A DNA stretch of 12,515 bases from Bacteroidia bacterium (GTDB lineage Bacteria; Bacteroidota; Bacteroidia; Chitinophagales; Saprospiraceae): contig JAUIIF010000070.1 in NCBI GenBank assembly GCA_030431945.1, positions 1 through 12,515 on the forward strand, in the 5' to 3' direction. Position 1 is the first letter of the stretch. Each line of letters begins with the position of its first letter. A program made the position numbers and the translations under genes. The notes beneath the pieces are model-generated. The model was not told the origin of the DNA and made no database searches. It worked only from the letters and a program-made list of their open reading frames with translations. Below, piece after piece: positions 1-9,373 of the stretch.

Positions 1-1
1 A

Positions 2-1519
2 TTCGGCAGCCCAACCATCACCAAAGACGGTGTAACGGTTGCCAAGGAAATCGAACTGAGCGACCCCTTCGAGAACATCGGTGCAAAACTGATTATCGAG
101 ATCGCCTCTAAAACCAACGACATTACCGGTGACGGTACCACGACCGCCACGGTACTGGCCCAGGCGATGATTCAGGCCGGCCTGAAGAACGTTACGGCCG
201 GTGCCAACCCGATGGACCTTAAGCGGGGTATTGACAAGGCCACCAAACTGGTCATCGAACACCTGAAAGGCCAGAGCGAAGTTGTAGGCAATGACTTCAG
301 CAAAATCGAACAGGTAGCAGCTATTTCCGCGAACAACGATAATGAAATCGGTGCCCTGATTGCCGACGCCATGAAGCGGGTAAGCAAGGATGGTGTCATT
401 ACCGTCGAGGAAGCAAAAGGTACCGACACCTACGTTGAAGAGGTAATGGGTATGCAGTTTGACCGCGGCTACCTGAGCCCTTACTTCGTTACCGATGCGG
501 AAAGCATGGTAACGGAATACGATAACCCGTACATTCTCATCCACGACAAGAAGATCAGCAACATGCAGGACATCCTGCCCGTACTGGAGCAGGTCATTCA
601 GAGTGGACGCCCGTTATTGATCATTGCTGAAGACATCGAGAGCCAGGCCCTCGGCGTACTCGTAGTGAACCGCCTGCGCGCCCAGCTCAAAGTAGTTGCC
701 GTAAAAGCCCCCGGCTTTGGTGACCGCCGTAAAGCAATGCTCGAAGATATTGCCATCCTCACGGGTGGTACGGTCATCAGCGAAGAGAAAGGCTACAAGC
801 TGGATCAGACGACGATGGACCTGCTCGGTACTGCTGAGAAGATTACGGTAGACAAAGACAACACCACGATTGTTAATGGTGCGGGTGAAGAAGCCTCCAT
901 TAACGGCCGGATCGGTCAGATCAAGCAACAGATTGAGACGACCACCAGCGACTATGATCGTGAGAAGCTGCAGGAACGCCTGGCCAAGCTGGCGGGTGGC
1001 GTAGCTGTACTCTACGTCGGTGCTGCCACTGAGGTAGAAATGAAGGAAAAGAAGGACCGGGTAGATGATGCCCTCCACGCTACCCGTGCCGCCGTTGAGG
1101 AAGGTATCGTAGCTGGCGGCGGGGTTGCTCTGGTTCGGGCCATCTCTGCGCTGGATGACGTTAAAGGTGACAACGAAGACCAGACCATCGGTATTCAGAT
1201 CGTGCGCCGGGCAATGGAAGCACCACTGCGTACCATCGCCGATAACGCCGGTGTGGAAGGCAGTGTGATCCTGCAGGGTGTGAAAACCGGCAAGGGCGAC
1301 AGCTACGGCTACAACGCGCGCACGAATGAGTTCGAAGACCTCAAGAAGGCTGGTGTCATCGACCCCACCAAAGTAACGCGGATTGCCCTTGAAAATGCAG
1401 CGTCTATTGCCGGTATGGTACTGACGACGGAATGTGTGATCAATGACAAACCCGAGCCGGAAGGTGCCGGTGGCGGACACAGCCACGGCATGCCCGGCGG
1501 AATGGGTGGTATGATGTAA
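2..1519 (+). CDS. groEL: Chaperonin GroEL (Hsp60), 5'-truncated by window edge
   Basis: ATP-driven folding chamber subunit; family members form tetradecameric rings that work with GroES in the cytoplasm. The frame is open from base 2, and its first residues (FGSPTITKDGVTVAKEIEL) align with E. coli GroEL from about residue 44, so roughly 43 N-terminal residues are outside the window. Visible landmarks: the ATP-binding GDGTTTATVLAQ loop (window codons 43-54, its Asp matching E. coli D87), the RVDDALHATRAAVEEG block with the hydrolytic Asp (about window codon 356; E. coli D398), the following GGGVAL glycine stretch, and a Gly/Met-rich C-terminal tail ending GGMGGMM. The 505 visible residues plus 43 give about 548, the normal family length. 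groES is probably just upstream, as in most bacteria, but cannot be seen. A strong terminator follows. No frameshift or missing key residue was seen. Confidence 0.98.
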   Translation, partial: FGSPTITKDGVTVAKEIELSDPFENIGAKLIIEIASKTNDITGDGTTTATVLAQAMIQAGLKNVTAGANPMDLKRGIDKATKLVIEHLKGQSEVVGNDFSKIEQVAAISANNDNEIGALIADAMKRVSKDGVITVEEAKGTDTYVEEVMGMQFDRGYLSPYFVTDAESMVTEYDNPYILIHDKKISNMQDILPVLEQVIQSGRPLLIIAEDIESQALGVLVVNRLRAQLKVVAVKAPGFGDRRKAMLEDIAILTGGTVISEEKGYKLDQTTMDLLGTAEKITVDKDNTTIVNGAGEEASINGRIGQIKQQIETTTSDYDREKLQERLAKLAGGVAVLYVGAATEVEMKEKKDRVDDALHATRAAVEEGIVAGGGVALVRAISALDDVKGDNEDQTIGIQIVRRAMEAPLRTIADNAGVEGSVILQGVKTGKGDSYGYNARTNEFEDLKKAGVIDPTKVTRIALENAASIAGMVLTTECVINDKPEPEGAGGGHSHGMPGGMGGMM

Positions 1520-1564
1520 TTTTCATCCCCCCCTCCTCCAGGGAGCTTGTTTTTCAAGACAGAG

Positions 1565-1603
1565 ACCCGGTCAGCAGCTGCTGACCGGGTTTCTTAGTTT
1601 TTT
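1565..1603 (+). terminator. Rho-independent terminator of groEL
   Basis: A perfect 26-bp palindrome (arms 1565-1577 and 1578-1590, reading ACCCGGTCAGCAG and its complement) folds into a GC-rich stem. A T-rich tract follows (TTTCTTAGTTTTTT, about 1590-1603). It lies about 45 bp after the groEL stop codon. Stem, small loop and U-tract are in the right order for an intrinsic terminator on the plus strand, and it separates groEL from the next plus-strand gene. Confidence 0.9.
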
Positions 1604-1630
1604 CCCGGGGTAAACTGAACCCTGCCCCCA

Positions 1631-1650
1631 CTTTCAGTATTTACTGAAAG
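1631..1650. promoter_or_regulatory. Candidate operator: perfect 9-2-9 palindrome at the start of the GbsR/MarR-like gene
   Basis: CTTTCAGTA-TT-TACTGAAAG is a perfect inverted repeat of two 9-bp arms with a 2-bp centre, ending two bases before the ATG at 1653. MarR-superfamily repressors bind as dimers to palindromes of about this size and often repress their own gene, so an autoregulatory operator is the natural reading (inference). In RNA the same sequence could form a hairpin covering the ribosome-binding region. No second copy was noticed elsewhere in the window. Confidence 0.55.
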
Positions 1651-1652
1651 CT

Positions 1653-2153
1653 ATGCAATTAGAAGAAGGAAAGGAAAGGTTCATCGAGGCTTGGGGAGCC
1701 CTGGGAAGTAGTTGGGGCGTCACACGGACAATGGCCCAGATTCACGCCTTGTTACTGGTCTCCAACGTACCCAAAAGTTCGGATGATGTAATGGAGGAAC
1801 TCCAGATCAGCCGTGGTAACGTGAACACCAATATGCGGATGCTCGTTGAGTGGGGCCTGGCCTACAAGAAGTTGATTCCCGGCGAGCGGAAAGAATTCTT
1901 CGTTGCGGAGAAGGACATGTCGAAAGTGGTAAAAAGCATCGTCATTGCCCGCAAGAAACGGGAGTTGGAGCCAATGCTGCGCCTGCTCGACGAACTGACC
2001 GGAGTGGATGGAAACGATGCTGCTGCGGAGGATTTCCGTCACGTCATCCGCGACCTGAAATTGTACAGCCACAAGGCCGACTCGGCGCTCGATGCGCTGG
2101 TCAAAGTGGATAGTAACTGGTTCTTTTCTACTTTCCTCTCCATGATCAAGTAG
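1653..2153 (+). CDS. GbsR/MarR-family transcriptional regulator
   Basis: Predicted cytoplasmic dimeric winged-helix DNA-binding protein, 166 residues, similar in layout to GbsR-type members of the MarR superfamily (COG1510-like). The N-terminal stretch (FIEAWGALGSSWGVTRTMAQIHALLL, cited by its ends at residues 10-35) is characteristic of that group. It is followed by a helix-turn-helix (DDVMEELQISRGNVNTNMR, about 43-61) and a wing region (GLAYKKLIPGERKEFFVAE, about 68-86). The C-terminal half is helical and charged, consistent with dimerisation. The start at ATG 1653 is chosen because an in-frame stop lies at 1611 and no other start codon precedes the conserved N-terminus. It is transcribed alone, after the groEL terminator and convergent with the response regulator, with a palindrome abutting its start that may be its own operator. 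Target genes and effector cannot be deduced; B. subtilis GbsR senses choline, but that should not be transferred here. Confidence 0.88.
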   Translation: MQLEEGKERFIEAWGALGSSWGVTRTMAQIHALLLVSNVPKSSDDVMEELQISRGNVNTNMRMLVEWGLAYKKLIPGERKEFFVAEKDMSKVVKSIVIARKKRELEPMLRLLDELTGVDGNDAAAEDFRHVIRDLKLYSHKADSALDALVKVDSNWFFSTFLSMIK

Positions 2154-2172
2154 GGTGAGCAACGCTGCTTAC

Positions 2173-2877
2173 TCACTGGTTAAGGGCCATGAAAGCCTGG
2201 AGAAAAGGTTCGCGCAGCCGGCGGGAAATGGGGAGCTCCGTGCCGTCGTTCAAGACAACGAGATAGCTGGCCATCAGTACCTCCCGTACATACGGTAAGT
2301 AGATCAGGTAAGACTGGTGAGAGCGGGCAAAGAGCGGTGAATCGATCAGCTTTTCGTAATAGGCCAGATGGTGGGAGATCAGGAGGCTCTTGCCGTCCAC
2401 TGAATAAAAAGTAGAGTAATTGCCATCCCCGGCGATGTACCGGATGTCTTCATACCTCAGTACGGTGATGCTGTCTTTTGTCCGTAAGAACAACCGGCTT
2501 CGGAGTTGATTGGAACGGTGATGATCGGGCTGGGCCCGGATAATGGCTTGTTGGAGTAACTCCGGATCAACGGGCTTGAGGAGAAAGTGAATGGCCTCCG
2601 GCTGGAAGGCTTGTACCGCAAATTCATCAAAAGCCGTTACGAAGACGATGTTGTCGCAGTACTTGCTGATGCCTTTTGCCAGGTCTATACCGTTTTCGTT
2701 TTTCAACTTTATGTCGATAAAGGCAACGTCAAAAGAATCATTCGTAACCAGGTAATGTGCTTCACGCCCGTTCGAAGCTTCGGCGATTCGGTTGACTTCC
2801 GGGCAGAATAATTCCAGCATCTTACGTAACACGCTGCGGGCATCCCGCTCATCATCTATTACTAAAGCGCTCAGCAT
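2173..2877 (-). CDS. LytTR-family response regulator
   Basis: DNA-binding response regulator of 234 residues and presumed partner of the kinase gene immediately upstream. Receiver domain about residues 1-120: acidic pair D8/D9, phospho-acceptor D55 in the FIDIKL strand, switch Thr T81 (VTAFD) and conserved K101 in FLLKPVD. A LytTR DNA-binding domain follows from about 132 to 232 (LFLRTKDSITVLRYEDIRYI, then GDGNYSTFY, and an ARSHQSYLI segment), typical of AgrA/LytR-type beta-fold binding to short direct repeats. It starts 11 bp after the kinase stop codon on the same strand, so the two are very likely co-transcribed. Its 3' end faces the GbsR/MarR-like gene with a 19-bp gap. Phosphorylation by the neighbouring kinase is inferred from gene order and domain type; target promoters are unknown. 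Confidence 0.95.
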   Translation of the reverse strand: MLSALVIDDERDARSVLRKMLELFCPEVNRIAEASNGREAHYLVTNDSFDVAFIDIKLKNENGIDLAKGISKYCDNIVFVTAFDEFAVQAFQPEAIHFLLKPVDPELLQQAIIRAQPDHHRSNQLRSRLFLRTKDSITVLRYEDIRYIAGDGNYSTFYSVDGKSLLISHHLAYYEKLIDSPLFARSHQSYLIYLPYVREVLMASYLVVLNDGTELPISRRLREPFLQAFMALNQ

Positions 2878-2888
2878 CTTTCAGGGGT

Positions 2889-5800
2889 TTACTTTATCGT
2901 TGGTGGGTGTTTGGGCAGGTCACTCAGGTAAATCCAGAGCAGTACCCGGGTGCCCTGACGGGCACCCGCCGCATCAAACCGTGGTACTACCTGCATCCCG
3001 GAAACTTTCTTATTTATTCCCTTCATCATTTCCAGGCGGCGGCGGGTAATTGTCATGCCCAGTGATTCCTCGTCGGGTGTTTGGCCGGGATCAAAGCCGG
3101 CTCCGTTATCTTCAACTTCCACGGCGAGCAATTCCCGGTCTCCCCGAAAAGACACCTTGATCATCCCCGTCTCCGTTTTCCCTTCCAGGCCGTGAATAAT
3201 CGCATTTTCCACGAAAGGCTGGATCAACAACGGTGGAAGAAAAATGGCCTGCTGGTCGAGTTCCGGGGCTACGCTGACCTGGTACTCAAAACCTTCCTTG
3301 AACCTCAGTTTTTCCAGCATAAGGTAGGTGGTCAGCATATTCACTTCTTCGGCCAGGGAATGCTGCCCTTTGATCGAGGAACGCAGGGTCGGCCGTATAG
3401 CGAGGTCAATACGCGAGAGGTAAGTCGCCGCCTGCCTGGCCTCATTATGAATCACGAAATTCTGGATAGAATTCAGGGCATTAAAGACAAAATGCGGGTT
3501 CATCTGGGCGTGCAGGGCCTCGTGTTCTAATTTGGCGATCTGCAGCTGAAATTCGTTTTCCCGCCGCTTAATGCTTTCCCGGCGCAGGAAGTAATAAACC
3601 GTCGCTCCCATTATGAGTAGAAATCCAGCTATCCGGGCCAGTAAGGTGGCGTGCCAGGGTGTTCCGACCGTAAAGGAAAAACTCGTCGGTGTACTCCAGA
3701 GGTTGTCCTCGTTCTGGCTTGCTACGTAAAAGGTATACTCGCCGGGGCCCAGTCTGGGAAAGGTAACCTGCCGGTCAGCAGTAGTAGTCCAGGAATCATT
3801 TTCTTCCAGGCGATAGCGGTACAGGACATTGCTGCCCAGTCGGAAATTTATGGCTCCAAAGGCAATCTCAATATTGTGTTTGCCCGGGGCCAGGTCGATT
3901 CCATCATCGCCGGAAAACTCCCTATTATCCACTTTAAAGGACCGGATGAGCGGTGGCGGGGAAGTCGTCACTGCGGGCAATTCCGTAAACTTCTGAATGC
4001 CGGCATTCGTGGCCAGCCATACTTCCCCACCGTAAGTGTCAACGTCAATGATCTCATTACTGATTAAGCCATCTTCCATCCGGTAAGTCCTGACTAACGG
4101 CGCAGCCCCCCCGTAGTCTATTTTGGACAGGCCCGCCAGGGTAGCCACCCACACGGTTCCGTCCTCGCGGACCGCAATATCCCGGATCATATCCGAGGCC
4201 AGGCCGTCCCGTTCCTTTAGAACTATCTTATGGGTATCCCGCAGGAAAACCACCCCTTCGCCGCGGGTCGCAAAGAGCAGACCTCCTTGATATTCCCGGA
4301 TTTTCACAATTCTGGTAGACAGCTCGCCTGCGCCAAAATCAAAGGATTCCGGGGAAGCCGCCGGACGCGCCGGATCGTATTTCTTTAATCCGTTAATTGT
4401 CCCGACTAAGTACCGGCTTAAAGAATCAATCAGGAAAGACTGGATGCCAAAGAAGGCAATATCCCCGGCATTAACCAGGTCGAGCCGCTGTGCATCGAGG
4501 TCAAGGACACCAAACTGCGTACCGTTTGCACACAAGCCTTTACGAGGGCCGAGAAGCTGACTAAAGGAAATGTCATCAATCCCCCGTAAAGACGTGTTGA
4601 ACATTTTGGCGTGAGTAGCATGCTCGCGCCGACTGTTTTGGGCAATTACGCTGTCCTCGTGCCTGATGACTACGTGGGTGGTAATCAATGACTGTGACAA
4701 GGAGTCAAAATGCAGGAATTCATGTCTGCGCCCGAATTCGCCAATTACTTCAATGGGTACACTTTGCCTGGTGTTTCCATCGTACTGAAAAATTGACCCG
4801 TCCGCATAGCCGGCATAAAAACTATTCTTGCCGTACACGGCTACAGAAAGCGGCCGGGAATTAGCGTTGAGGGTATATTTTTGCTGATTCGGAAAACGGC
4901 AGTAGAAAATCCCGGCGTCCAGCGTAGTTACCCAGAGGCCGTCACGACGATCACGGGTAATACTTGATACAGACCTCCCCGGCAGGAGGGTATCAATGGC
5001 ATGGATGGTATTGTCCGCATTCAGGGAAAGGTACTGAAGTCCCATACCTGCGTGCATTCCTATCCAGAAGGTACTGTCTGATTCCGGTAAGACGTAATTG
5101 ACCCGGTCATTGAAAGCCTGCACATTGTACACCGATTTCCCTTGCTCGGAAACGATGAGATCGAAGGTCAGAAACATCATAATTTTCTCGTTGCCCCGGT
5201 CATCCGCTACGATGGTCAAAAACTTTATTGGCCAGATACTGCCTTTCCTGACGCGTAAACGTATTTGGCCTGCCTCCCGCCAGCAGTTTCCGTCCCCCAG
5301 CAAGAGGCTGTAGTCCTGCAGCGTGTTGTCGTACGGTTCACGCAGGTTTTCCGGAAAATTTCTGGCAATTGGAGCAATGCCTGCCGTCGCCACCGTACCT
5401 GCGCACGTAGGAGAATAGATCGACATGCTCTTCTCCTGCTCGCTGTCGATAGCTGCTATTTCCCCCGCTGCGTTAAGGCAAAAAAGCCCCCGGTTCTGCA
5501 TCCTGACGATAACGGAATCAGGGCCACGCAGCGCAATCAGATGAACAAACTCGTTTTCTTTACGCGCTTTTTGCAAGACTTGATTATGGGCGTAAGCATG
5601 GAAACGGTCGTTTTCCAGGTAATAAATGTCTCCGGAATAAGTTCCGATCCAGATTCGCCCCGCAGTATCTTCAATAATGGTAAAAACGACCACATCGTCC
5701 AGGCCGTCATTACTGTCAAAGACTTTAAAATTATAGCCGTCAAAACGGGCAACGCCGTTATCTGTTCCGATCCACAAGAATCCTTTCCGGTCTTCAAACA

Positions 5801-5942
5801 CCGTGTAAGTCTGGGAGCTGGGCAGGCCGTCGTCCGTCGTAAAGTGCTCAAAATGCAGCTGGGTAGACTGAGCAGCTACTGCTCCACCTACCCAGCAGAA
5901 AAAAACAAGGGCAATATTAAAAAACGGAAACGGCATCTGCAT
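2889..5942 (-). CDS. LytS-type sensor histidine kinase with periplasmic beta-propeller and Y_Y_Y domain
   Basis: Membrane sensor kinase of 1017 residues. An N-terminal signal sequence (hydrophobic residues 6-22, probable cleavage after AVAA at 24) leads to a large periplasmic region of Reg_prop-type propeller repeats. Clear blades include GLPSSQTYTVFEDRKGFLWIG near residue 40 (quoted without its last residues), IWIGTYSGDIYYL near 97, GLWVTTLDAGIFYC near 340, and two more near 590-660. A Y_Y_Y domain spans about 689-759, followed by one transmembrane helix at about 766-786. The cytoplasmic part is a short linker, a His_kinase (PF06580-type) box with phospho-acceptor H817 in MNPHFVFNALNSIQ, and a HATPase with N box FVENAIIHGL (N913), G1 box EDNGAGF (D945, G947, G949) and G2-like GTRVLLW (997-1003). 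Both catalytic motifs look intact. The LytTR regulator follows after 11 bp. In Bacteroidota this architecture senses an extracytoplasmic ligand; which ligand cannot be told here. A start two codons later (5936) is possible. Confidence 0.95.
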   Translation of the reverse strand: MQMPFPFFNIALVFFCWVGGAVAAQSTQLHFEHFTTDDGLPSSQTYTVFEDRKGFLWIGTDNGVARFDGYNFKVFDSNDGLDDVVVFTIIEDTAGRIWIGTYSGDIYYLENDRFHAYAHNQVLQKARKENEFVHLIALRGPDSVIVRMQNRGLFCLNAAGEIAAIDSEQEKSMSIYSPTCAGTVATAGIAPIARNFPENLREPYDNTLQDYSLLLGDGNCWREAGQIRLRVRKGSIWPIKFLTIVADDRGNEKIMMFLTFDLIVSEQGKSVYNVQAFNDRVNYVLPESDSTFWIGMHAGMGLQYLSLNADNTIHAIDTLLPGRSVSSITRDRRDGLWVTTLDAGIFYCRFPNQQKYTLNANSRPLSVAVYGKNSFYAGYADGSIFQYDGNTRQSVPIEVIGEFGRRHEFLHFDSLSQSLITTHVVIRHEDSVIAQNSRREHATHAKMFNTSLRGIDDISFSQLLGPRKGLCANGTQFGVLDLDAQRLDLVNAGDIAFFGIQSFLIDSLSRYLVGTINGLKKYDPARPAASPESFDFGAGELSTRIVKIREYQGGLLFATRGEGVVFLRDTHKIVLKERDGLASDMIRDIAVREDGTVWVATLAGLSKIDYGGAAPLVRTYRMEDGLISNEIIDVDTYGGEVWLATNAGIQKFTELPAVTTSPPPLIRSFKVDNREFSGDDGIDLAPGKHNIEIAFGAINFRLGSNVLYRYRLEENDSWTTTADRQVTFPRLGPGEYTFYVASQNEDNLWSTPTSFSFTVGTPWHATLLARIAGFLLIMGATVYYFLRRESIKRRENEFQLQIAKLEHEALHAQMNPHFVFNALNSIQNFVIHNEARQAATYLSRIDLAIRPTLRSSIKGQHSLAEEVNMLTTYLMLEKLRFKEGFEYQVSVAPELDQQAIFLPPLLIQPFVENAIIHGLEGKTETGMIKVSFRGDRELLAVEVEDNGAGFDPGQTPDEESLGMTITRRRLEMMKGINKKVSGMQVVPRFDAAGARQGTRVLLWIYLSDLPKHPPTIK

Positions 5943-6083
5943 GGTGGTGAAGGAGCCGAAGTTCGCTCAAATTTTTAACATTACTCTTCCGGGAAGCCCG
6001 GGTTAATAGAGACTTAGGTACTTATAAACCATATTAAAGGCATTAAACAAAACAAATCAAGGCAAGGAAATAAGGGTCAGGTG

Positions 6084-6179
6084 CTACACTGCTAGAGAAA
6101 TACGAGCGCTCTTCGGCCGAAGCGGACGCGTAGCGGCCTGATGCATCCGCCGGGAGGGAGTATTTGCCTAGCAGTGTAG
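6084..6179. repeat. 96-bp fold-back element (20-bp imperfect terminal inverted repeats)
   Basis: The left arm 6084-6103 (CTACACTGCTAGAGAAATAC) and right arm 6160-6179 are inverted copies matching at 18 of 20 positions. Between them lie a 12-bp perfect palindrome CTTCGGCCGAAG (6111-6122) and a further small inverted pair (GCGGA 6122-6126 with TCCGC 6146-6150), so the whole unit can fold into a branched stem-loop as DNA or RNA. The 9-bp word TCAGGTGCT occurs on both sides (6077-6085 and 6181-6189), slightly overlapping the left arm, which would fit a target-site duplication. Alternatives are a miniature mobile element (MITE or REP-like) or a structured leader or terminator RNA. No encoded protein was found. 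Confidence 0.6.
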
Positions 6180-6221
6180 TTCAGGTGCTTAGCGCTGGTA
6201 ATATCGGCGGTGTCTTTAAGT

Positions 6222-6285
6222 CCTCCCGCCGTATTTAATATCCGAGGTACTGCGTTTAATATCCGGTGAGTAGCCGGGCGGGAGG
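6222..6285. repeat. 9-bp inverted repeat enclosing two 11-bp direct repeats 21 bp apart
   Basis: CCTCCCGCC (6222-6230) and GGCGGGAGG (6277-6285) are perfect inverse copies. Between them the word TTTAATATCCG occurs at 6234-6244 and again at 6255-6265, an exact 21-bp register or two helical turns. A degenerate related word, TAATATCGG, lies at 6199-6207. Same-face spacing of this kind suits a dimeric or LytTR-like DNA-binding protein, but could also be remnant repeat DNA. No function is assigned. Confidence 0.45.
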
Positions 6286-6360
6286 TGGGCTGCTTTACTA
6301 TTCTGGGCGGCGCAGCGCAGGTGCAAAGAGGCCCCGGAGGCAGGCCAACCCAGCCCCCTC

Positions 6361-6400
6361 TTGCTCCTTTGTCCTTGCCCACGCACCTGCGTCCGCGCCC
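6361..6400 (+). repeat. Dispersed intergenic repeat, copy 1
   Basis: Contains CGCACCTGCGTCCGCGCCC at 6382-6400, identical over 19 bp to 12357-12375, and TTGCTCC at 6361-6367, which lies 21 bp before the core in both copies. The 15-bp core CCTGCGTCCGCGCCC also occurs on the minus strand at 9334-9348. This copy lies about 175 bp upstream of sdhC. A local inverted repeat (CGCAGGTGC 6316-6324 with GCACCTGCG 6383-6391) could pair part of the core into a long hairpin. Confidence 0.65.
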
Positions 6401-6515
6401 ACCCCGCACAACTAGCGGTATACCCCTGTTTTGGCGCAGTTTGAGTGGGCCGGCAACTGGTTTTCTTTTTAGATAAAGTCTAAACAACGATCTATTGGTA
6501 TTCCGCCCAAAACCC

Positions 6516-6548
6516 TTTCGTTTCTCTGCGTTTTAACCATTAAGTTTG
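6516..6548 (+). promoter_or_regulatory. Candidate sdhCAB promoter (Bacteroidota type)
   Basis: TAAGTTTG at 6541-6548 matches the Bacteroidota -7 consensus TAnnTTTG exactly. About 20 bp upstream is a T-rich TTTCG (6516-6520) where the -33 TTG/TTTG element would be expected, a weaker match. Transcription would begin near 6555, giving a leader of about 20 nt before the sdhC ATG at 6574. Position and consensus support it; the -33 half is uncertain. Confidence 0.5.
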
Positions 6549-6573
6549 CCCCGTTTAGCAAAAACTACCGTCT

Positions 6574-7266
6574 ATGAACACTTGGTTTGGCCGTTTTATC
6601 ACTTCGAGCATCGGTAAGAAGGTGGTGATGGCGCTTACAGGACTCTTTCTGATCTCCTTTTTGGCCGTTCACCTGGCTGGCAACCTCCAGTTGTTAAGCG
6701 GTGACGGTGGGCAGGCATTCAATGAATATGCGTATTTCATGACCCATAATCCATTGATCAAATTTACCAGTTACGGGCTTTACGCCTTTATCCTGATCCA
6801 CGCGATCCAGGGTATTGCGCTGTGGCTGAAAAACCGGGCGGCACGCGGCAGCCAGGGGTACGCCGTCAAAGCCAACCGCACGGCGGGCGCTTCCCAGGCT
6901 TCTTTCCGCATGGGCGCGTTGGGAACCATTATCCTGGTTTTCATCTTGTTGCACATGTACCAGTTCTGGTTGCAAATGAAACTGGGTAACACGGAAATGA
7001 TCGCTTACGGTGATGCAGCTCCGGTCAAGGACCTGTACACTCTGGTGATGGGTGTGTACGAAAACCCCGTTTTCGTGGGCATCTACGTCATCAGCATGAT
7101 CGTGATTGCTTTCCACCTTTTCCACGGTTTCGAATCTGCTTTTCAGACCCTGGGTCTTAACCACAAAAAATGGACGCCGCTCATTAAGTTGGTCGGCCGT
7201 GCCTACAGCATCCTGGTACCCCTTGGCTTTGCCATCATTCCGATCTGGATGTACCTGAATCAGTAA
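6574..7266 (+). CDS. sdhC: Succinate dehydrogenase/fumarate reductase cytochrome b subunit (SdhC)
   Basis: Membrane anchor of complex II, 230 residues. It carries electrons from the iron-sulfur subunit to menaquinone, presumably through two haem b groups as in type B enzymes, which have one five-helix anchor instead of separate SdhC and SdhD. Five hydrophobic segments are visible at about residues 17-38, 65-88, 108-132, 160-186 and 205-228. Candidate haem-ligand histidines lie in the helices: H33 (AVHLAGN), H76 (LIHAIQG), H127 (LLHMYQF), and H181/H184 (FHLFHG). The length and motifs match Bacteroidota SdhC proteins. It is the first gene of the operon, with sdhA beginning 24 bp after its stop and a TAnnTTTG promoter element just upstream. 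The direction of catalysis (succinate oxidation or fumarate reduction) cannot be settled from sequence; an aerobic TCA-cycle role is likely. Confidence 0.95.
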   Translation: MNTWFGRFITSSIGKKVVMALTGLFLISFLAVHLAGNLQLLSGDGGQAFNEYAYFMTHNPLIKFTSYGLYAFILIHAIQGIALWLKNRAARGSQGYAVKANRTAGASQASFRMGALGTIILVFILLHMYQFWLQMKLGNTEMIAYGDAAPVKDLYTLVMGVYENPVFVGIYVISMIVIAFHLFHGFESAFQTLGLNHKKWTPLIKLVGRAYSILVPLGFAIIPIWMYLNQ

Positions 7267-7290
7267 ACTATCACTTCAAAAAGTATAATC

Positions 7291-9285
<1,995 letters not shown>

Positions 9286-9298
9286 TATGTCGCCGGCC

Positions 9299-9369
9299 CC
9301 GTTCCGGCCAATTTGCTCCCGCAACGCACTTTTGGGCGCGGACGCAGGATGCAGACCAAGCCGGAACGG
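9299..9369. promoter_or_regulatory. Structured sdhA-sdhB spacer: 10-bp inverted repeat
   Basis: CCGTTCCGGC (9299-9308) and GCCGGAACGG (9360-9369) are perfect inverse copies separated by 51 nt, inside the 125-bp gap between sdhA and sdhB. In mRNA they would form a GC-rich stem whose loop contains the inverted copy of the dispersed repeat. There is no U-tract, so it is unlikely to be a simple terminator. It could set sdhB expression relative to sdhCA through processing, stability or attenuation, or merely be part of the inserted repeat. Confidence 0.5.
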
Positions 9370-9373
9370 AGCA
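9320..9373 (-). repeat. Dispersed intergenic repeat, copy 2 (inverted)
   Basis: On the minus strand this reads TGCTCC (9373-9368), a 19-nt spacer, the 15-bp core CCTGCGTCCGCGCCC (9348-9334), then CGTTGC starting 8 nt after the core. The copy at 12336-12389 has the same three blocks with spacers of 18 and 8-9 nt. Order and near-identical spacing suggest common descent rather than chance. It lies in the sdhA-sdhB gap, opposite in orientation to the other two copies. Confidence 0.6.

Larger units (their letters stand above)
5943..6573. other. 631-bp intergenic region between divergent kinase and sdh genes
   Basis: No credible coding sequence is seen; the open frames present are low-complexity Pro/Gly/Arg-rich and lack any family-like segment. 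The part next to the kinase (about 5965-6080) is AT-rich, with an 11-nt palindrome CTTCCGGGAAG at 5986-5996, and should hold the kinase promoter. The middle (6077-6285) carries a 96-bp fold-back and a repeat-in-repeat block, and 6300-6420 is GC-rich and contains a dispersed repeat copy. A likely sdhC promoter sits at 6516-6548. Sub-elements are listed separately. Confidence 0.8.

Noticed and set aside
614..1486. 290-codon open frame antisense to groEL
   Set aside because: It mirrors the highly constrained groEL codons, has no recognisable domain, and the plus-strand protein matches GroEL throughout.
2155..2176. Hairpin between the convergent GbsR-like and LytTR genes as a bidirectional terminator
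   Set aside because: The stem is only 7 of 8 pairs (GTGAGCAA with TTACTCAC) and no T-tract follows on either strand.
6092..6487. 131-codon minus-strand frame in the kinase-sdhC gap
   Set aside because: Low-complexity Gly/Arg/Pro-rich translation running through the inverted and direct repeats; it looks like translated repeat DNA, not a protein.
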